A stretch of 64,000 nt of DNA from Rhodobacteraceae bacterium HIMB11 (GTDB lineage: Bacteria > Pseudomonadota > Alphaproteobacteria > Rhodobacterales > Rhodobacteraceae), in NCBI GenBank assembly GCA_000472185.1, contig AVDB01000003.1:62001-126000 (forward strand), in the 5' to 3' direction. Positions 1 to 8,896 of this stretch are shown here, piece by piece (positions within the stretch are counted from its first letter, which is position 1; every line of letters starts with the position of its first letter). The position numbers were made by a program, and so were the translations under genes. The notes below the pieces were generated by a model that was not told the origin of the DNA, searched no databases, and was given only the letters and a program-made list of their open reading frames with translations.

Positions 1-945
1 GCGAATGGCAACAGGTGTTAGATTTGCACGATCAGTCACATCACCGACCGCATAAATCGACGGCACCTTGGTTTGTGAATAGGCATCAACGATAATTTCA
101 CCCTTGCGCCCCAATTCCACGCCCAGCGCCTCAAGCCCCAGACCATCGGTATTGGGTGCGCGCCCTGTTGCAAACATCACCTGATCAACCTGATGAACCG
201 CGCCATTTGTGTCCGTCACTGACAAACCATGTTCGGTTTTTTCAATACTGGCCACATTGGTATTTGTCCGAATATCAACACCATGGACCCGCATGCCGCT
301 TGCGACATGTTCAATAGCCTCGGCATCGAAACCGCGCAGAATTTGATCCCCGCGATAAAATTGCAAAACCTCAGTGCCCAAACCGTTCATGATCCCCGCG
401 AATTCCGATGCGATATATCCACCGCCAACGATAATCATGCGTCTTGGCAAAGCGTCCAAATGAAACATCTCATTTGATGTGATTGCGTGTTCGATCCCTT
501 GAACCTGCGGAAGCACAGGGCGCCCACCAACTGCGATCAAAATATGCTGTGCACTGAACCTGCGCCCATCTGATAGCTCCACAGTATGTGGATCAATCAG
601 AGTTGCACGCGCGTCATGGGTTTCCACCCCTGATCCAGACAACAGATTGCGATAGATGCCCTCTAATCGATCCAATTCAGCGTTAAGTCGCGTTTTGAAA
701 GCACCCCATGAAAACCCATCATCCGTAACCGACCAGCCATAGGCACGTGCCAATTCAAAGGCCTGTGGGAATTCGCTTGCATAGACCATCAATTTTTTGG
801 GGACACATCCGCGAATAACGCATGTCCCACCGTAGCGGTCTTCTTCAGCCAATGCCACACGCACGCCCTCGGCTGCGGCAACACGGGCTGCGCGCACGCC
901 ACCAGAACCGCCGCCGATTACAAATAGATCATAGTCAAATGCCAT
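1..945 (-). CDS. gor: Glutathione reductase (5' part; 3' end outside window)
   Basis: Flavoprotein disulfide reductase that uses NADPH to keep glutathione reduced in the cytoplasm. About 315 N-terminal residues are visible, of roughly 450 expected; the dimerisation domain lies beyond the left edge. The FAD-binding GGGSGG motif is near residue 11, and the redox-active disulfide motif GGTCVIRGCVPKKL follows near residue 40. A second dinucleotide-binding motif, GGGYIASEFAG, sits mid-protein, followed by the FYRG arginine region seen in NADPH-specific members. The ATG at 945 is one base downstream of the rpiA stop, so the two are probably co-transcribed. The CVIRGC spacing favours glutathione reductase over lipoamide dehydrogenase or mercuric reductase. 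Confidence 0.93.
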   Translation of the reverse strand, partial: MAFDYDLFVIGGGSGGVRAARVAAAEGVRVALAEEDRYGGTCVIRGCVPKKLMVYASEFPQAFELARAYGWSVTDDGFSWGAFKTRLNAELDRLEGIYRNLLSGSGVETHDARATLIDPHTVELSDGRRFSAQHILIAVGGRPVLPQVQGIEHAITSNEMFHLDALPRRMIIVGGGYIASEFAGIMNGLGTEVLQFYRGDQILRGFDAEAIEHVASGMRVHGVDIRTNTNVASIEKTEHGLSVTDTNGAVHQVDQVMFATGRAPNTDGLGLEALGVELGRKGEIIVDAYSQTKVPSIYAVGDVTDRANLTPVAIR

Positions 946-946
946 A

Positions 947-1735
947 TTAACTCTCGATATCAGAAAATAGGTTTTCGGTCGTATCGCCCATCATTTGCCG
1001 GACTTCCGCATCGGCACCCGTTTCCCATTCTGTGCGCACGCTTCCGTCTGCGTTGCCGACAACTACGGCATTACACATATCAATGAACAGCCCGTTTTCA
1101 ACCACACCCGGGATTTGATTAATTGCATTTGCCAAGGCCTTTGCATCCGAAATCTGTCCCATGTGAAGATCAAGGATAAAGTTCCCCTCATCTGTCACGA
1201 ATGTGGCGTCATCCGCCACTCTGCGTGTGATTTCAATTCCTTTATATCCTTGCGCGACTAAGAGGTTTGCGATCAATTTCTGCGTGGCGTTCGCACCGAA
1301 TTGCAAAACCTCAATCGGAAGCGGGAATCTCCCCAGGGTTTCCACACGTTTTGAGGCGTCTGCAATCACGATCATTTGATCCGATGCCATGGCCACAACC
1401 TTTTCCTGCAAATGCGCGCCACCGCCCCCTTTGATCAAAGAAAAATCGGCGTCAAATTCATCTGCTCCGTCAATTGTGACATCCAACCAACCAGCCTCAT
1501 CCAAGGTGACAACTTTGATCCCCTCTTCAATCGCCTGTTCTTTGGTATGTGTTGATGTTGGTACCGCCACGATGTCCAATTCCCCATTGCGCACCGATTG
1601 GCCCAAATGTTTGACCAACCAATAGGCCGTGCTGCCCGTCCCCAAGCCAACCTTCATTCCGCTTTTCACAAATTCAGAGGCGCGCAATGCGCAGACATAT
1701 TTTGCCTTATCTTGTGGGCTTAGGTCATCATACAT
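947..1735 (-). CDS. rpiA: Ribose-5-phosphate isomerase A
   Basis: Interconverts ribose-5-phosphate and ribulose-5-phosphate in the non-oxidative pentose phosphate pathway. The 262-residue product is slightly longer than typical RpiA because of a C-terminal tail. Family motifs are present: GLGTGSTA near residue 31, the substrate loop DGADE near residue 90, and KGGGGAH, which carries the catalytic lysine region. The ATG at 1735 is followed immediately by a normal RpiA N-terminus. It precedes gor by one base, which links the pentose phosphate pathway (NADPH supply) with glutathione reduction. The 169-bp gap to the divergent transferase gene should hold both promoters. Confidence 0.95.
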   Translation of the reverse strand: MYDDLSPQDKAKYVCALRASEFVKSGMKVGLGTGSTAYWLVKHLGQSVRNGELDIVAVPTSTHTKEQAIEEGIKVVTLDEAGWLDVTIDGADEFDADFSLIKGGGGAHLQEKVVAMASDQMIVIADASKRVETLGRFPLPIEVLQFGANATQKLIANLLVAQGYKGIEITRRVADDATFVTDEGNFILDLHMGQISDAKALANAINQIPGVVENGLFIDMCNAVVVGNADGSVRTEWETGADAEVRQMMGDTTENLFSDIES

Positions 1736-1904
1736 GGCAGCATACTCCTTTTTTGTCGCTTATAGGCGACAACCCCCCATTGCGCGAGAGGCAAATGCCA
1801 AGTTTTTCGCAAATCAGTTAATCGCGCATTGTTCATGTCCAGAACGGGCTAAAATAGTCGTTTTTGAAAATACAAAGGTCCAGAAACAAACTATCTCTCG
1901 CACT

Positions 1905-2591
1905 ATGACATATCGCCTATTCTACGCCCCGGATAACGCATCCCTTATCGTTCGTTTGACGCTTGAGGAATTGCAGCAGCCATATGAAACGCAGCTGGTT
2001 GATCGTGCTGTGGGAGGTCAAAAGCATCCTGACTATTTGCAACATAACCCAGTTGGGAAAATCCCCACATTGTTAATTGACGATGAACCCGTGTTTGAAA
2101 CCGCTGCGATTTTGTTGCACTTGGCAGAGCGCCACAAGGCAATGGCACCCGCGCTTGCGGATCCCGCGCGTGCGGCCTTTCTGAAGTGGTTATTTTTCGT
2201 GACCAACACCCTGCACGCGGATTTTCGGTTATTGGTTTATCCGCACAAACACACCAATGACGCAGGGTGTGCGGATTTACAACGCGGCGCTGAACAGCGT
2301 ATGGCGCATGCCTTTTCAATCTTGGACGATGCGGCACAGGAATGGTCAGGTTCTGTGGGTGCCCCCACGATCATAGATTATTATTTGGTCACGATGATGC
2401 GATGGTGCGCGCTGTACCCCAGTAAGGACCAAACATGGTTTGACATAACCGCCTATCCAACGCTGCACGCGCTGGCGCGATTCATCGAAACACGGCCCGC
2501 AGTTCGTGCGGCGATCCAAGCAGAGGGGTTGAATGAAACTCCGTTTTCCCTACCTGATTACGCAAACCCACCAGAAGGCACGGCAATCTAA
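1905..2591 (+). CDS. Glutathione S-transferase family protein
   Basis: A 228-residue cytosolic glutathione transferase-like protein. The N-terminal thioredoxin fold begins at MTYRLFYAP and contains the cis-proline motif NPVGKIPTL and the glutathione-binding FETAAILLHLAE segment. An all-helical C-terminal domain follows. An in-frame extension upstream of 1905 exists but reads unlike this family, so the ATG at 1905 is chosen. The stop codon overlaps the ATG of sdaA by one base (TAATG), indicating translational coupling with serine deaminase. The substrate is unknown; maleylacetoacetate isomerase-like or general detoxification roles are both possible. Confidence 0.85.
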   Translation: MTYRLFYAPDNASLIVRLTLEELQQPYETQLVDRAVGGQKHPDYLQHNPVGKIPTLLIDDEPVFETAAILLHLAERHKAMAPALADPARAAFLKWLFFVTNTLHADFRLLVYPHKHTNDAGCADLQRGAEQRMAHAFSILDDAAQEWSGSVGAPTIIDYYLVTMMRWCALYPSKDQTWFDITAYPTLHALARFIETRPAVRAAIQAEGLNETPFSLPDYANPPEGTAI

Positions 2592-3964
2592 TGTTTCTCT
2601 CCGTCTTTGATATGTTCAAAATTGGGATTGGCCCATCTTCGTCACACACCATGGGGCCGATGGTGGCTGCGAACCGCTTTTTAGAGGAAATGCGCGCCTC
2701 TCCCTTTGAATTTGGCGGATTGAAAGGATCACTTCATGGATCACTCGCGTTTACCGGTGTGGGGCATGCAACAGATCGCGCCACGATCCTTGGACTGGCT
2801 GGGTTTCAAGCGGATACATATGATGTTGAAAAGGCAGACGCTGCATTAGCAGCGATTAACGAAACCGGTACAATTACGCCGCCGGGCCTGCCGACACTAA
2901 AATTTTATCCAAAGGATGATTTGGTATTTAATTATGGTCCGGCACTTGAGGGTCATGCAAATGGCATGATCCTGATGGCCACAGATGCGCAAGGTGACGT
3001 TATATTGCAGCGTACCTATTATTCCATAGGCGGCGGGTTTGTATTGACGGCAGAAGAATTGGCAGAAGGCAAAGCCACCGAAGAAGGGGCACCCGTTCCC
3101 TATCCGTTCAAATCAGCTGCTGAAATGTTGAACATGGCCACTCGTTCGGGCAAAACAATTGCCGAAATGAAACGCGCGAATGAACACACACGGAAATCAC
3201 ATGCTGATTTTGATCGTGATGTGCAGCGCGTCTGGCGCGTGATGGATGATTGCATCGAACGTGGTTTGCACAACGATGGGATTTTACCCGGGGGCCTGAA
3301 CGTAAAACGCCGCGCCAAAGGCATTTATGACGCGCTACAGGTGGAACGTGGCATGAACCTGACTGCACCACATACGATCAATGACTGGATGAGCGTTTAC
3401 GCCATGGCCGTAAACGAGGAAAACGCCGCAGGCGGACAAGTTGTAACCGCACCAACCAATGGGGCCGCAGGAGTCGTCCCCGCGGTCATCAAATATTACC
3501 TGGATCATGTACCCGGCGCGAGCCAAAGCCGAATTACTGATTTCCTGCTAACGGCCGCGGCAATCGGCGGGTTAGTCAAATTCAATGCCTCTATCAGTGG
3601 TGCAGAAGCAGGGTGTCAGGCAGAGGTCGGTAGCGCCAGTGCCATGGCCGCTGCGGGCCTATGTGCGGTCATGGGTGGTACGCCTGAACAGGTGGAAAAT
3701 GCGGCAGAGATTGCATTGGAACATCATCTGGGCATGACCTGTGATCCCGTGCGCGGCTTGGTTCAGGTGCCCTGCATCGAACGCAATGGTTTGGGCGCGA
3801 TCAAGGCGGTTTCGGCGGCCTCACTGGCGCTGCGCGGGGATGGAACGCATTTGGTGCCTTTGGATGCCTGTATCGAAACAATGCGCCAAACAGGCGCGGA
3901 TATGAGCGAAAAGTACAAGGAAACGTCGCTTGGGGGACTTGCTGTGAACGTGCCCAATTGCTGA
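2591..3964 (+). CDS. sdaA: L-serine ammonia-lyase (iron-sulfur type)
   Basis: Deaminates L-serine to pyruvate and ammonia using a 4Fe-4S cluster. The 457-residue length fits single-chain L-serine dehydratases. The N-terminal beta domain opens with [16 protein letters not shown]. The alpha domain carries [14 protein letters not shown] near residue 290, [26 protein letters not shown] and a C-terminal cysteine; these cysteines are the expected cluster ligands. It overlaps the preceding glutathione transferase gene by one base. A DMT exporter follows 34 bp downstream on the same strand and could belong to the same transcript. Confidence 0.95.
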   Translation: MFLSVFDMFKIGIGPSSSHTMGPMVAANRFLEEMRASPFEFGGLKGSLHGSLAFTGVGHATDRATILGLAGFQADTYDVEKADAALAAINETGTITPPGLPTLKFYPKDDLVFNYGPALEGHANGMILMATDAQGDVILQRTYYSIGGGFVLTAEELAEGKATEEGAPVPYPFKSAAEMLNMATRSGKTIAEMKRANEHTRKSHADFDRDVQRVWRVMDDCIERGLHNDGILPGGLNVKRRAKGIYDALQVERGMNLTAPHTINDWMSVYAMAVNEENAAGGQVVTAPTNGAAGVVPAVIKYYLDHVPGASQSRITDFLLTAAAIGGLVKFNASISGAEAGCQAEVGSASAMAAAGLCAVMGGTPEQVENAAEIALEHHLGMTCDPVRGLVQVPCIERNGLGAIKAVSAASLALRGDGTHLVPLDACIETMRQTGADMSEKYKETSLGGLAVNVPNC

Positions 3965-3998
3965 TACTGACAGCAACCTCTGTTGCGAAAGATACAAC

Positions 3999-4913
3999 AT
4001 GACCACCCAAATTTCTAAGGCACAAGAAAATCCCAGATTGGGCGTCACGTTGATGATTGGGTTTTGCATTTGCGCACCCCTTTTGGACGTCTGCGCGAAA
4101 TTGGCAAGCGAAACCATTCCTGTTGGTCAGGTGACGACGGCACGCTTTTTCTTTCAGGCGATCATCATGCTTCCGGTCATGTGGGCAATGGGATTTTCTT
4201 TTGGCTTCCCACTGCGTTTGATGCGCAAGTTGGCATTCCGCGCGCTTATGTTGATCCTGTCCACATACTGTTTCGTGGCCGCAATCGCTGTTATGCCCAT
4301 TGCAGATGCCCTTGCCATCGCCTTTGTCGAACCATTCATCCTGCTTGTTGTTGGAAAATACGTGTTTTCTGAATCGGTGGGGTATCGTCGATTAATTGCC
4401 TGCACCGTCGGGTTCGTCGGAATTTTATTGGTGATCCAACCCAGTTTCGCGGCCTTTGGTTGGGTGGCCCTGTTCCCGCTTGGGACTGCTGTGTTTTTTG
4501 CGTTTTACATGTTTGTGACACGCACCCTATCGCGCGACATGCATGCGGTACAAATGCAGTTTCATTCCAGCTGGATCGGAACACTGATGTGCGCACCCGT
4601 CCTGATTTTGGCAAACGGTAGTGGCATCGTGCCATTGGATCCCGTTTGGCCAGAGGGGGTATTTTGGTTCTATCTGATCGGTGTGGGGGCTGGTGCATCC
4701 CTGTCACATCTGTTGATGAGCCTTGCCTTGACCTATGCGCCCAGCTCAACACTTGCCCCCCTGCATTATCTGGAAATTGTCAGCGCCGTCATTATGGGGT
4801 TCTTGGTCTTTGGCGACATTCCAAATCAATTAGCCTTTACGGGCATGATCATCGTGATCGCCAGTGGCCTATACATCGTGTTCCGCGAACGTCAGATTGG
4901 CGCGTCCCAATAG
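3999..4913 (+). CDS. DMT-superfamily transporter (EamA type)
   Basis: A 304-residue integral membrane protein with about ten hydrophobic segments arranged as two EamA repeats, typical of drug/metabolite exporters. The first repeat includes the segment ending in IADALAIAFVEPF; the second ends in GFLVFGDIPNQLAFTGMIIV. The substrate cannot be deduced; amino acids or other small metabolites are usual for this family. It lies 34 bp after sdaA, so export of a serine-related metabolite is possible but only inferred. Its last 22 bases overlap the 3' end of thiN on the opposite strand. Confidence 0.85.
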   Translation: MTTQISKAQENPRLGVTLMIGFCICAPLLDVCAKLASETIPVGQVTTARFFFQAIIMLPVMWAMGFSFGFPLRLMRKLAFRALMLILSTYCFVAAIAVMPIADALAIAFVEPFILLVVGKYVFSESVGYRRLIACTVGFVGILLVIQPSFAAFGWVALFPLGTAVFFAFYMFVTRTLSRDMHAVQMQFHSSWIGTLMCAPVLILANGSGIVPLDPVWPEGVFWFYLIGVGAGASLSHLLMSLALTYAPSSTLAPLHYLEIVSAVIMGFLVFGDIPNQLAFTGMIIVIASGLYIVFRERQIGASQ

Positions 4914-5569
4914 GGCGCCGCCTGCACTGCATCAATTGCAATATCCAAGCAGTGTTTGGGTAAAACGACCAATATACACGGCGCACTGGGCAGCAACGTG
5001 ACAGGCCCCCTCGCCTGATTTGAGGTTCCAATTTGACCATCTGGCGCAAACGACAGGCCATCTGTGGACCAGTACAGACCCGTTGATCGCACCTGCACAG
5101 GGGCCATTGGATACAGCGATACGCGGGTACCCGCATCCAGGGGCAGATCAATTTCAGGGGGCGACACAAACATCACGTCCTCGTCCCCCACACATATTAT
5201 TTTCCGATATGCGTAGGCCGTTAAAACAGTTTGCACAGCCATTTGATGATCAATCCGCCCACCCATGAACCCAATGGCCAACATGAATGGTGCATCCACC
5301 CTGATCAGCAGCTTTTCAAAATCTGTGGTGTCCTGTTCGGCCACATGGATCACGCGTGATGGGTCCAATTCAGAACGCCAGCTGGGGGATAGGCTGTCTA
5401 AATCGCCGATCACCTGCTTGGGTTGGCATCCATACTGCATGCATAGGTTTGCCCCGCCATCCGCGGTATAAACAACAGGAGCCCGCTTTAATGCTTCTAA
5501 TAACAACTCTTGCGAGAAGTGCGCGCCACCTACAATCGTTATTGGTTCATTTTCGGAAACAATACCCAT
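4892..5569 (-). CDS. thiN: Thiamine pyrophosphokinase
   Basis: Transfers pyrophosphate from ATP to thiamine to make thiamine diphosphate. The 225-residue protein shows the family signatures: TADGGAN near residue 35, IGDLDSLS near 54, DTTDFEK near 79 and GGRIDHQM near 104. A ribosome-binding AGGGG lies about six bases before the ATG at 5569. It is a single gene converging on the DMT exporter, with a 22-bp 3' overlap. No thiamine riboswitch was recognised upstream. Confidence 0.93.
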   Translation of the reverse strand: MGIVSENEPITIVGGAHFSQELLLEALKRAPVVYTADGGANLCMQYGCQPKQVIGDLDSLSPSWRSELDPSRVIHVAEQDTTDFEKLLIRVDAPFMLAIGFMGGRIDHQMAVQTVLTAYAYRKIICVGDEDVMFVSPPEIDLPLDAGTRVSLYPMAPVQVRSTGLYWSTDGLSFAPDGQIGTSNQARGPVTLLPSAPCILVVLPKHCLDIAIDAVQAAPYWDAPI

Positions 5570-5716
5570 GAAAACCCCTATTTTCAGCCTCTATGCCACA
5601 ATAAGGCCACGAAATGATACTTTGAATTGCACAGATTCGATCAGCTTTTGCCAAGGGTGGCGTGATAAAACAGTGTCGAACAATGTGGAGGTGCGCGCAA
5701 ATCTGCGCCACTGCGA

Positions 5717-6265
5717 TTGGTCGCCGAACAACGTATTGATGAACCCGCAGCTGAGGCGCCCGAGATTGCGGCACCTGCGCCAGCACCCAAGCCAGAAGTG
5801 GCCGTCAATGAAACACATGAAACACATGAAACACAGGCCGAACCTGTAAAATCATCTGATTTCGCGGATTTCGGGCAATTTGCAGCCTACGTTGTTGCGC
5901 ATTCGCTAGAGGCGAAATTAGTGGCCGCAGCAACCTATTTATCTCAGGTTCGCGGAATTGATCAGTTCTCGCGCCCACAACTGCTGCGCACTGTGAAACT
6001 TAGCGGAACAGAAGATGACTTTTCCCGCGAAGAAAGCCTACAACACTTTGCGCATATGTTGCGCACAGGAAAGCTTGCCCGCAAAGAAGACGGTTTGTTC
6101 GAAGTTACTGACGAAATTGGCTATCAAGTGATGCCAAAAAGACGGATAAAGAAAACCCCGCCAATTGGCGGGGTTTTTCGTTTTAATCGCGCGCTTCGCG
6201 GATCAGATTCAGAATTTCTTGGGCGGCATTTGGAATATTCGTTCCCGGCCCAAAAATCGCCTTAA
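5717..6265 (+). pseudogene. Roseobacter conserved hypothetical, possibly damaged at both ends
   Basis: An unrecognised family with an Ala/Pro/Glu-rich N-terminal part, then a compact alpha-helical domain (about residues 45–135) that includes FSRPQLLRTVK and FSREESLQHFAHMLRTGKL. The only in-frame start is TTG at 5717. The frame stays protein-like upstream (…KSAPLRLVAEQR) back to a TAA at 5666, and a GGAGG at 5687 is too far from the TTG, so the true N-terminus may be lost or shifted. At the 3' end the frame runs through the terminator at 6152–6178 and into the mcm 3' end before stopping, which suggests a lost stop codon. A three-fold GAAACACAT repeat near 5810–5835 encodes an ETHETHETQ run. 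Confidence 0.55.
6152..6178. terminator. Bidirectional rho-independent terminator
   Basis: A perfect 11-bp stem (AAAACCCCGCC / GGCGGGGTTTT) with an AATT loop and a T-run on both strands. It sits five bases after the mcm stop and also terminates the plus-strand gene at 5.7 kb. Confidence 0.85.
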
Positions 6266-8312
6266 CCCCTGCGGATTTGAGGAAATCGTAATCCTGCTGC
6301 GGGATCACACCGCCACAGATCACCAGAATATCACCTGCATCTCGTTCCTGTAGAACCTCAATCAAACGTGGGGCCAATGTTTTATGACCTGCTGCCTGTG
6401 ATGAAATGCCAATCACATGCACATCGTTGTCAATGGCATCTTGTGCGGCTTCTTCTGGGGTTTGGAACAGAGGTCCAACATCCACGTCAAATCCGATATC
6501 CGCAAAGGCCGTTGCAATGACTTTGGCGCCACGGTCGTGACCGTCTTGTCCCATTTTCACAACCAACATACGGGGACGGCGGCCTTCTTCCTCGGCAAAA
6601 CTTTCGACCGATTTTTGGATCGCTGCGAAATCTTCATCACCTTCGTAAGCGGCACCATAAACCCCGGCAAGCGTTTTTACTTCGGCTCTGTGACGTCCGA
6701 ATACATTTTCCATTGCCATTGAAATCTCTCCTACAGAGGCACGCGCGCGGGCCGCCTCGACTGCGGCTTCCAATAGGTTTCCACCTTCGGCGGCGCGGCG
6801 GCTTAGTTCGGCCAAGGCAGCTTCGCATTTTGCTTGATCACGAGTGCTGCGAATGTTTTCCAGACGCGCAATCTGCGCCTCGCGAACGGCAACGTTATCA
6901 ACGTCCAGAATGTCAATTTCGTCCTCTTTTTCCAGACGGTATTTATTAACACCCACAATCACCTGATCACCGCGGTCGATGTCCGCCTGACGACGGGCGG
7001 CGGTTTCTTCGATCCGCAGTTTTGGCATGCCGCTGGACACGGCCTTAGTCATGCCGCCCATTTCATCGACCTCTTCGATCAATTTCCATGCAGCATCCGC
7101 CAGATCAGCCGTCAGTTTTTCAACGTAATACGATCCTGCCAATGGATCGACCACATTGGTCACGCCTGTTTCCTCTTGCAAGATCAACTGGGTGTTGCGC
7201 GCAATACGCGCTGAAAAATCAGTGGGCAGGGCAATCGCTTCGTCCAACGCATTTGTGTGCAATGACTGTGTGCCCCCCAAAACGGCGGACATCGCCTCAT
7301 ACGCGGTGCGGATAACGTTGTTGTAAGGGTCCTGTTCCTGCAAGGAGACGCCTGATGTTTGGCAGTGTGTGCGCAACATTTTTGAACGCGGATCTTTCGC
7401 GCCCAAATCATCCATGATGCGATGCCACAACAAACGCGCCGCGCGCAGTTTCGCAGCCTCCATGAAAAAGTTCATGCCAATAGCAAAGAAGAAGGACAAG
7501 CGGCCCGCAAATTTATCAATATCCATGCCGCGCGCCATAGCGGTTTTGACGTATTCTTTACCGTCCGCAAGGGTATAGGCCAATTCCTGAACTAGGTTCG
7601 CGCCCGCCTCTTGCATGTGATAGCCCGAGATCGAGATTGAGTTGAATTTCGGCATTTCATTCGACGTATATTCGATGATATCCGCGATGATCCGCATCGA
7701 TGGTTCAGGTGGATAGATATAGGTATTCCGCACCATGAACTCTTTCAGAATGTCGTTTTGAATGGTACCTGACAGGACCGAACGATCATGCCCCTGCTCT
7801 TCACCTGTCACAATGAAATTCGCCAACACGGGGATCACAGCGCCGTTCATTGTCATGGACACAGACACCTTATCCAACGGGATTCCGTCGAATAGAATTT
7901 TCATGTCCTCGACACTGTCGATTGCAACGCCCGCTTTGCCGACATCGCCGATCACGCGTTCATGATCACTGTCGTATCCACGGTGTGTTGCCAAATCAAA
8001 GGCCACCGAAACACCCTGCTGACCCGCTGCCAAAGCACGGCGATAAAACGCGTTTGATTCTTCTGCCGTGGAAAAGCCTGCGTATTGGCGGATGGTCCAA
8101 CGACGCCCTGTGTACATCGTGGCACGCACGCCGCGAGTAAAGGGTTCAATCCCTGGCATCGTATTCATATGATCCAGCCCCGCAACATCATCGGCGGTGT
8201 AAAGCGGCGATACAGGGATACCCTCAAGCGTGTTCCATGTAAGATCATCAAGCGGGCGCTCGCGAAGCTCTTTCTCGGCTTGTTTGCGCCATGTGTCTTT
8301 ATCTTGCGTCAT
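6183..8312 (-). CDS. scpA: Methylmalonyl-CoA mutase (B12-dependent)
   Basis: Isomerises methylmalonyl-CoA to succinyl-CoA, the last step of propionyl-CoA assimilation. The 709-residue single-chain enzyme has an N-terminal TIM-barrel domain with [19 protein letters not shown] near residue 65 and [14 protein letters not shown] near 105. The C-terminal cobalamin domain contains DGHDRG, with the lower-ligand histidine near residue 592. The ATG at 8312 is preceded by AAGGAGAGCGAT, an excellent ribosome-binding site; an upstream in-frame ATG at 8363 lacks one. The locus is shared with pccA and pccB. Sequence around TRG and RTHCQTSG fits methylmalonyl- rather than ethylmalonyl-CoA mutase. Confidence 0.95.
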   Translation of the reverse strand: MTQDKDTWRKQAEKELRERPLDDLTWNTLEGIPVSPLYTADDVAGLDHMNTMPGIEPFTRGVRATMYTGRRWTIRQYAGFSTAEESNAFYRRALAAGQQGVSVAFDLATHRGYDSDHERVIGDVGKAGVAIDSVEDMKILFDGIPLDKVSVSMTMNGAVIPVLANFIVTGEEQGHDRSVLSGTIQNDILKEFMVRNTYIYPPEPSMRIIADIIEYTSNEMPKFNSISISGYHMQEAGANLVQELAYTLADGKEYVKTAMARGMDIDKFAGRLSFFFAIGMNFFMEAAKLRAARLLWHRIMDDLGAKDPRSKMLRTHCQTSGVSLQEQDPYNNVIRTAYEAMSAVLGGTQSLHTNALDEAIALPTDFSARIARNTQLILQEETGVTNVVDPLAGSYYVEKLTADLADAAWKLIEEVDEMGGMTKAVSSGMPKLRIEETAARRQADIDRGDQVIVGVNKYRLEKEDEIDILDVDNVAVREAQIARLENIRSTRDQAKCEAALAELSRRAAEGGNLLEAAVEAARARASVGEISMAMENVFGRHRAEVKTLAGVYGAAYEGDEDFAAIQKSVESFAEEEGRRPRMLVVKMGQDGHDRGAKVIATAFADIGFDVDVGPLFQTPEEAAQDAIDNDVHVIGISSQAAGHKTLAPRLIEVLQERDAGDILVICGGVIPQQDYDFLKSAGVKAIFGPGTNIPNAAQEILNLIREARD

Positions 8313-8439
8313 ATCGCTCTCCTTTTTGCGCGGCGTTCGAAACATCTCGCTCAGCGCAGTCAACTATAAGGCACAAAAATTGTGTACCCTCTTTGCATTC
8401 GTATCTGCGCCCCCTATCTTTGAGAGAAAGGGAGCAGCC

Positions 8440-8865
8440 ATGAAATTCGTTACATCCATCTTATTTACCGCCTTGTGTGCAACCCACGTTGTTGCAAGCG
8501 ACGCTGACACGATATTCCTTGATGTTACGCCAAGCACCGATATCGGCGCATATGAATGGCAAAACCGTGTCCTTGTGGTTTTTGCAAATTCCGACCGTGA
8601 TCCACGGCTCCAAGACCAATTGGCAATGATCAACGAAGAAGTTGAGGCATTGCGGGAACGTGATGTGGTGGTTGCAATCGATACCAATCCTGCGATGAAA
8701 TCAAAGCTCCGCACAACATTTCGGCCCCATGGCTTTATGATTTTGTTGATCGGAAAAGACGGGCACAAGGCCTTGCGCAAGCCATTTCCATGGGACATCC
8801 GCGAAATTTCACGCACCATCGACAAAATGCCGATGCGACAGCAGGAAATGCGCCAAGATAACTGA
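8440..8865 (+). CDS. Secreted DUF4174 protein
   Basis: A 141-residue protein with a signal peptide (MKFVTSILFTALCATHVVAS, cleavage near residue 20). A thioredoxin-fold-like DUF4174 domain follows; its hallmark segments are NRVLVVFANSDRDP and GFMILLIGKDGHKALR. The function of the family is unknown. The ATG at 8440 has GAAAGGGAG upstream, and longer in-frame versions lack the signal peptide start. The gene is embedded on the opposite strand between mcm and pccA; a role in propionate metabolism is not implied. Confidence 0.75.
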   Translation: MKFVTSILFTALCATHVVASDADTIFLDVTPSTDIGAYEWQNRVLVVFANSDRDPRLQDQLAMINEEVEALRERDVVVAIDTNPAMKSKLRTTFRPHGFMILLIGKDGHKALRKPFPWDIREISRTIDKMPMRQQEMRQDN

Positions 8866-8896
8866 CGCATTCCCGCAGTTATGTCGTGTGCTGTGA

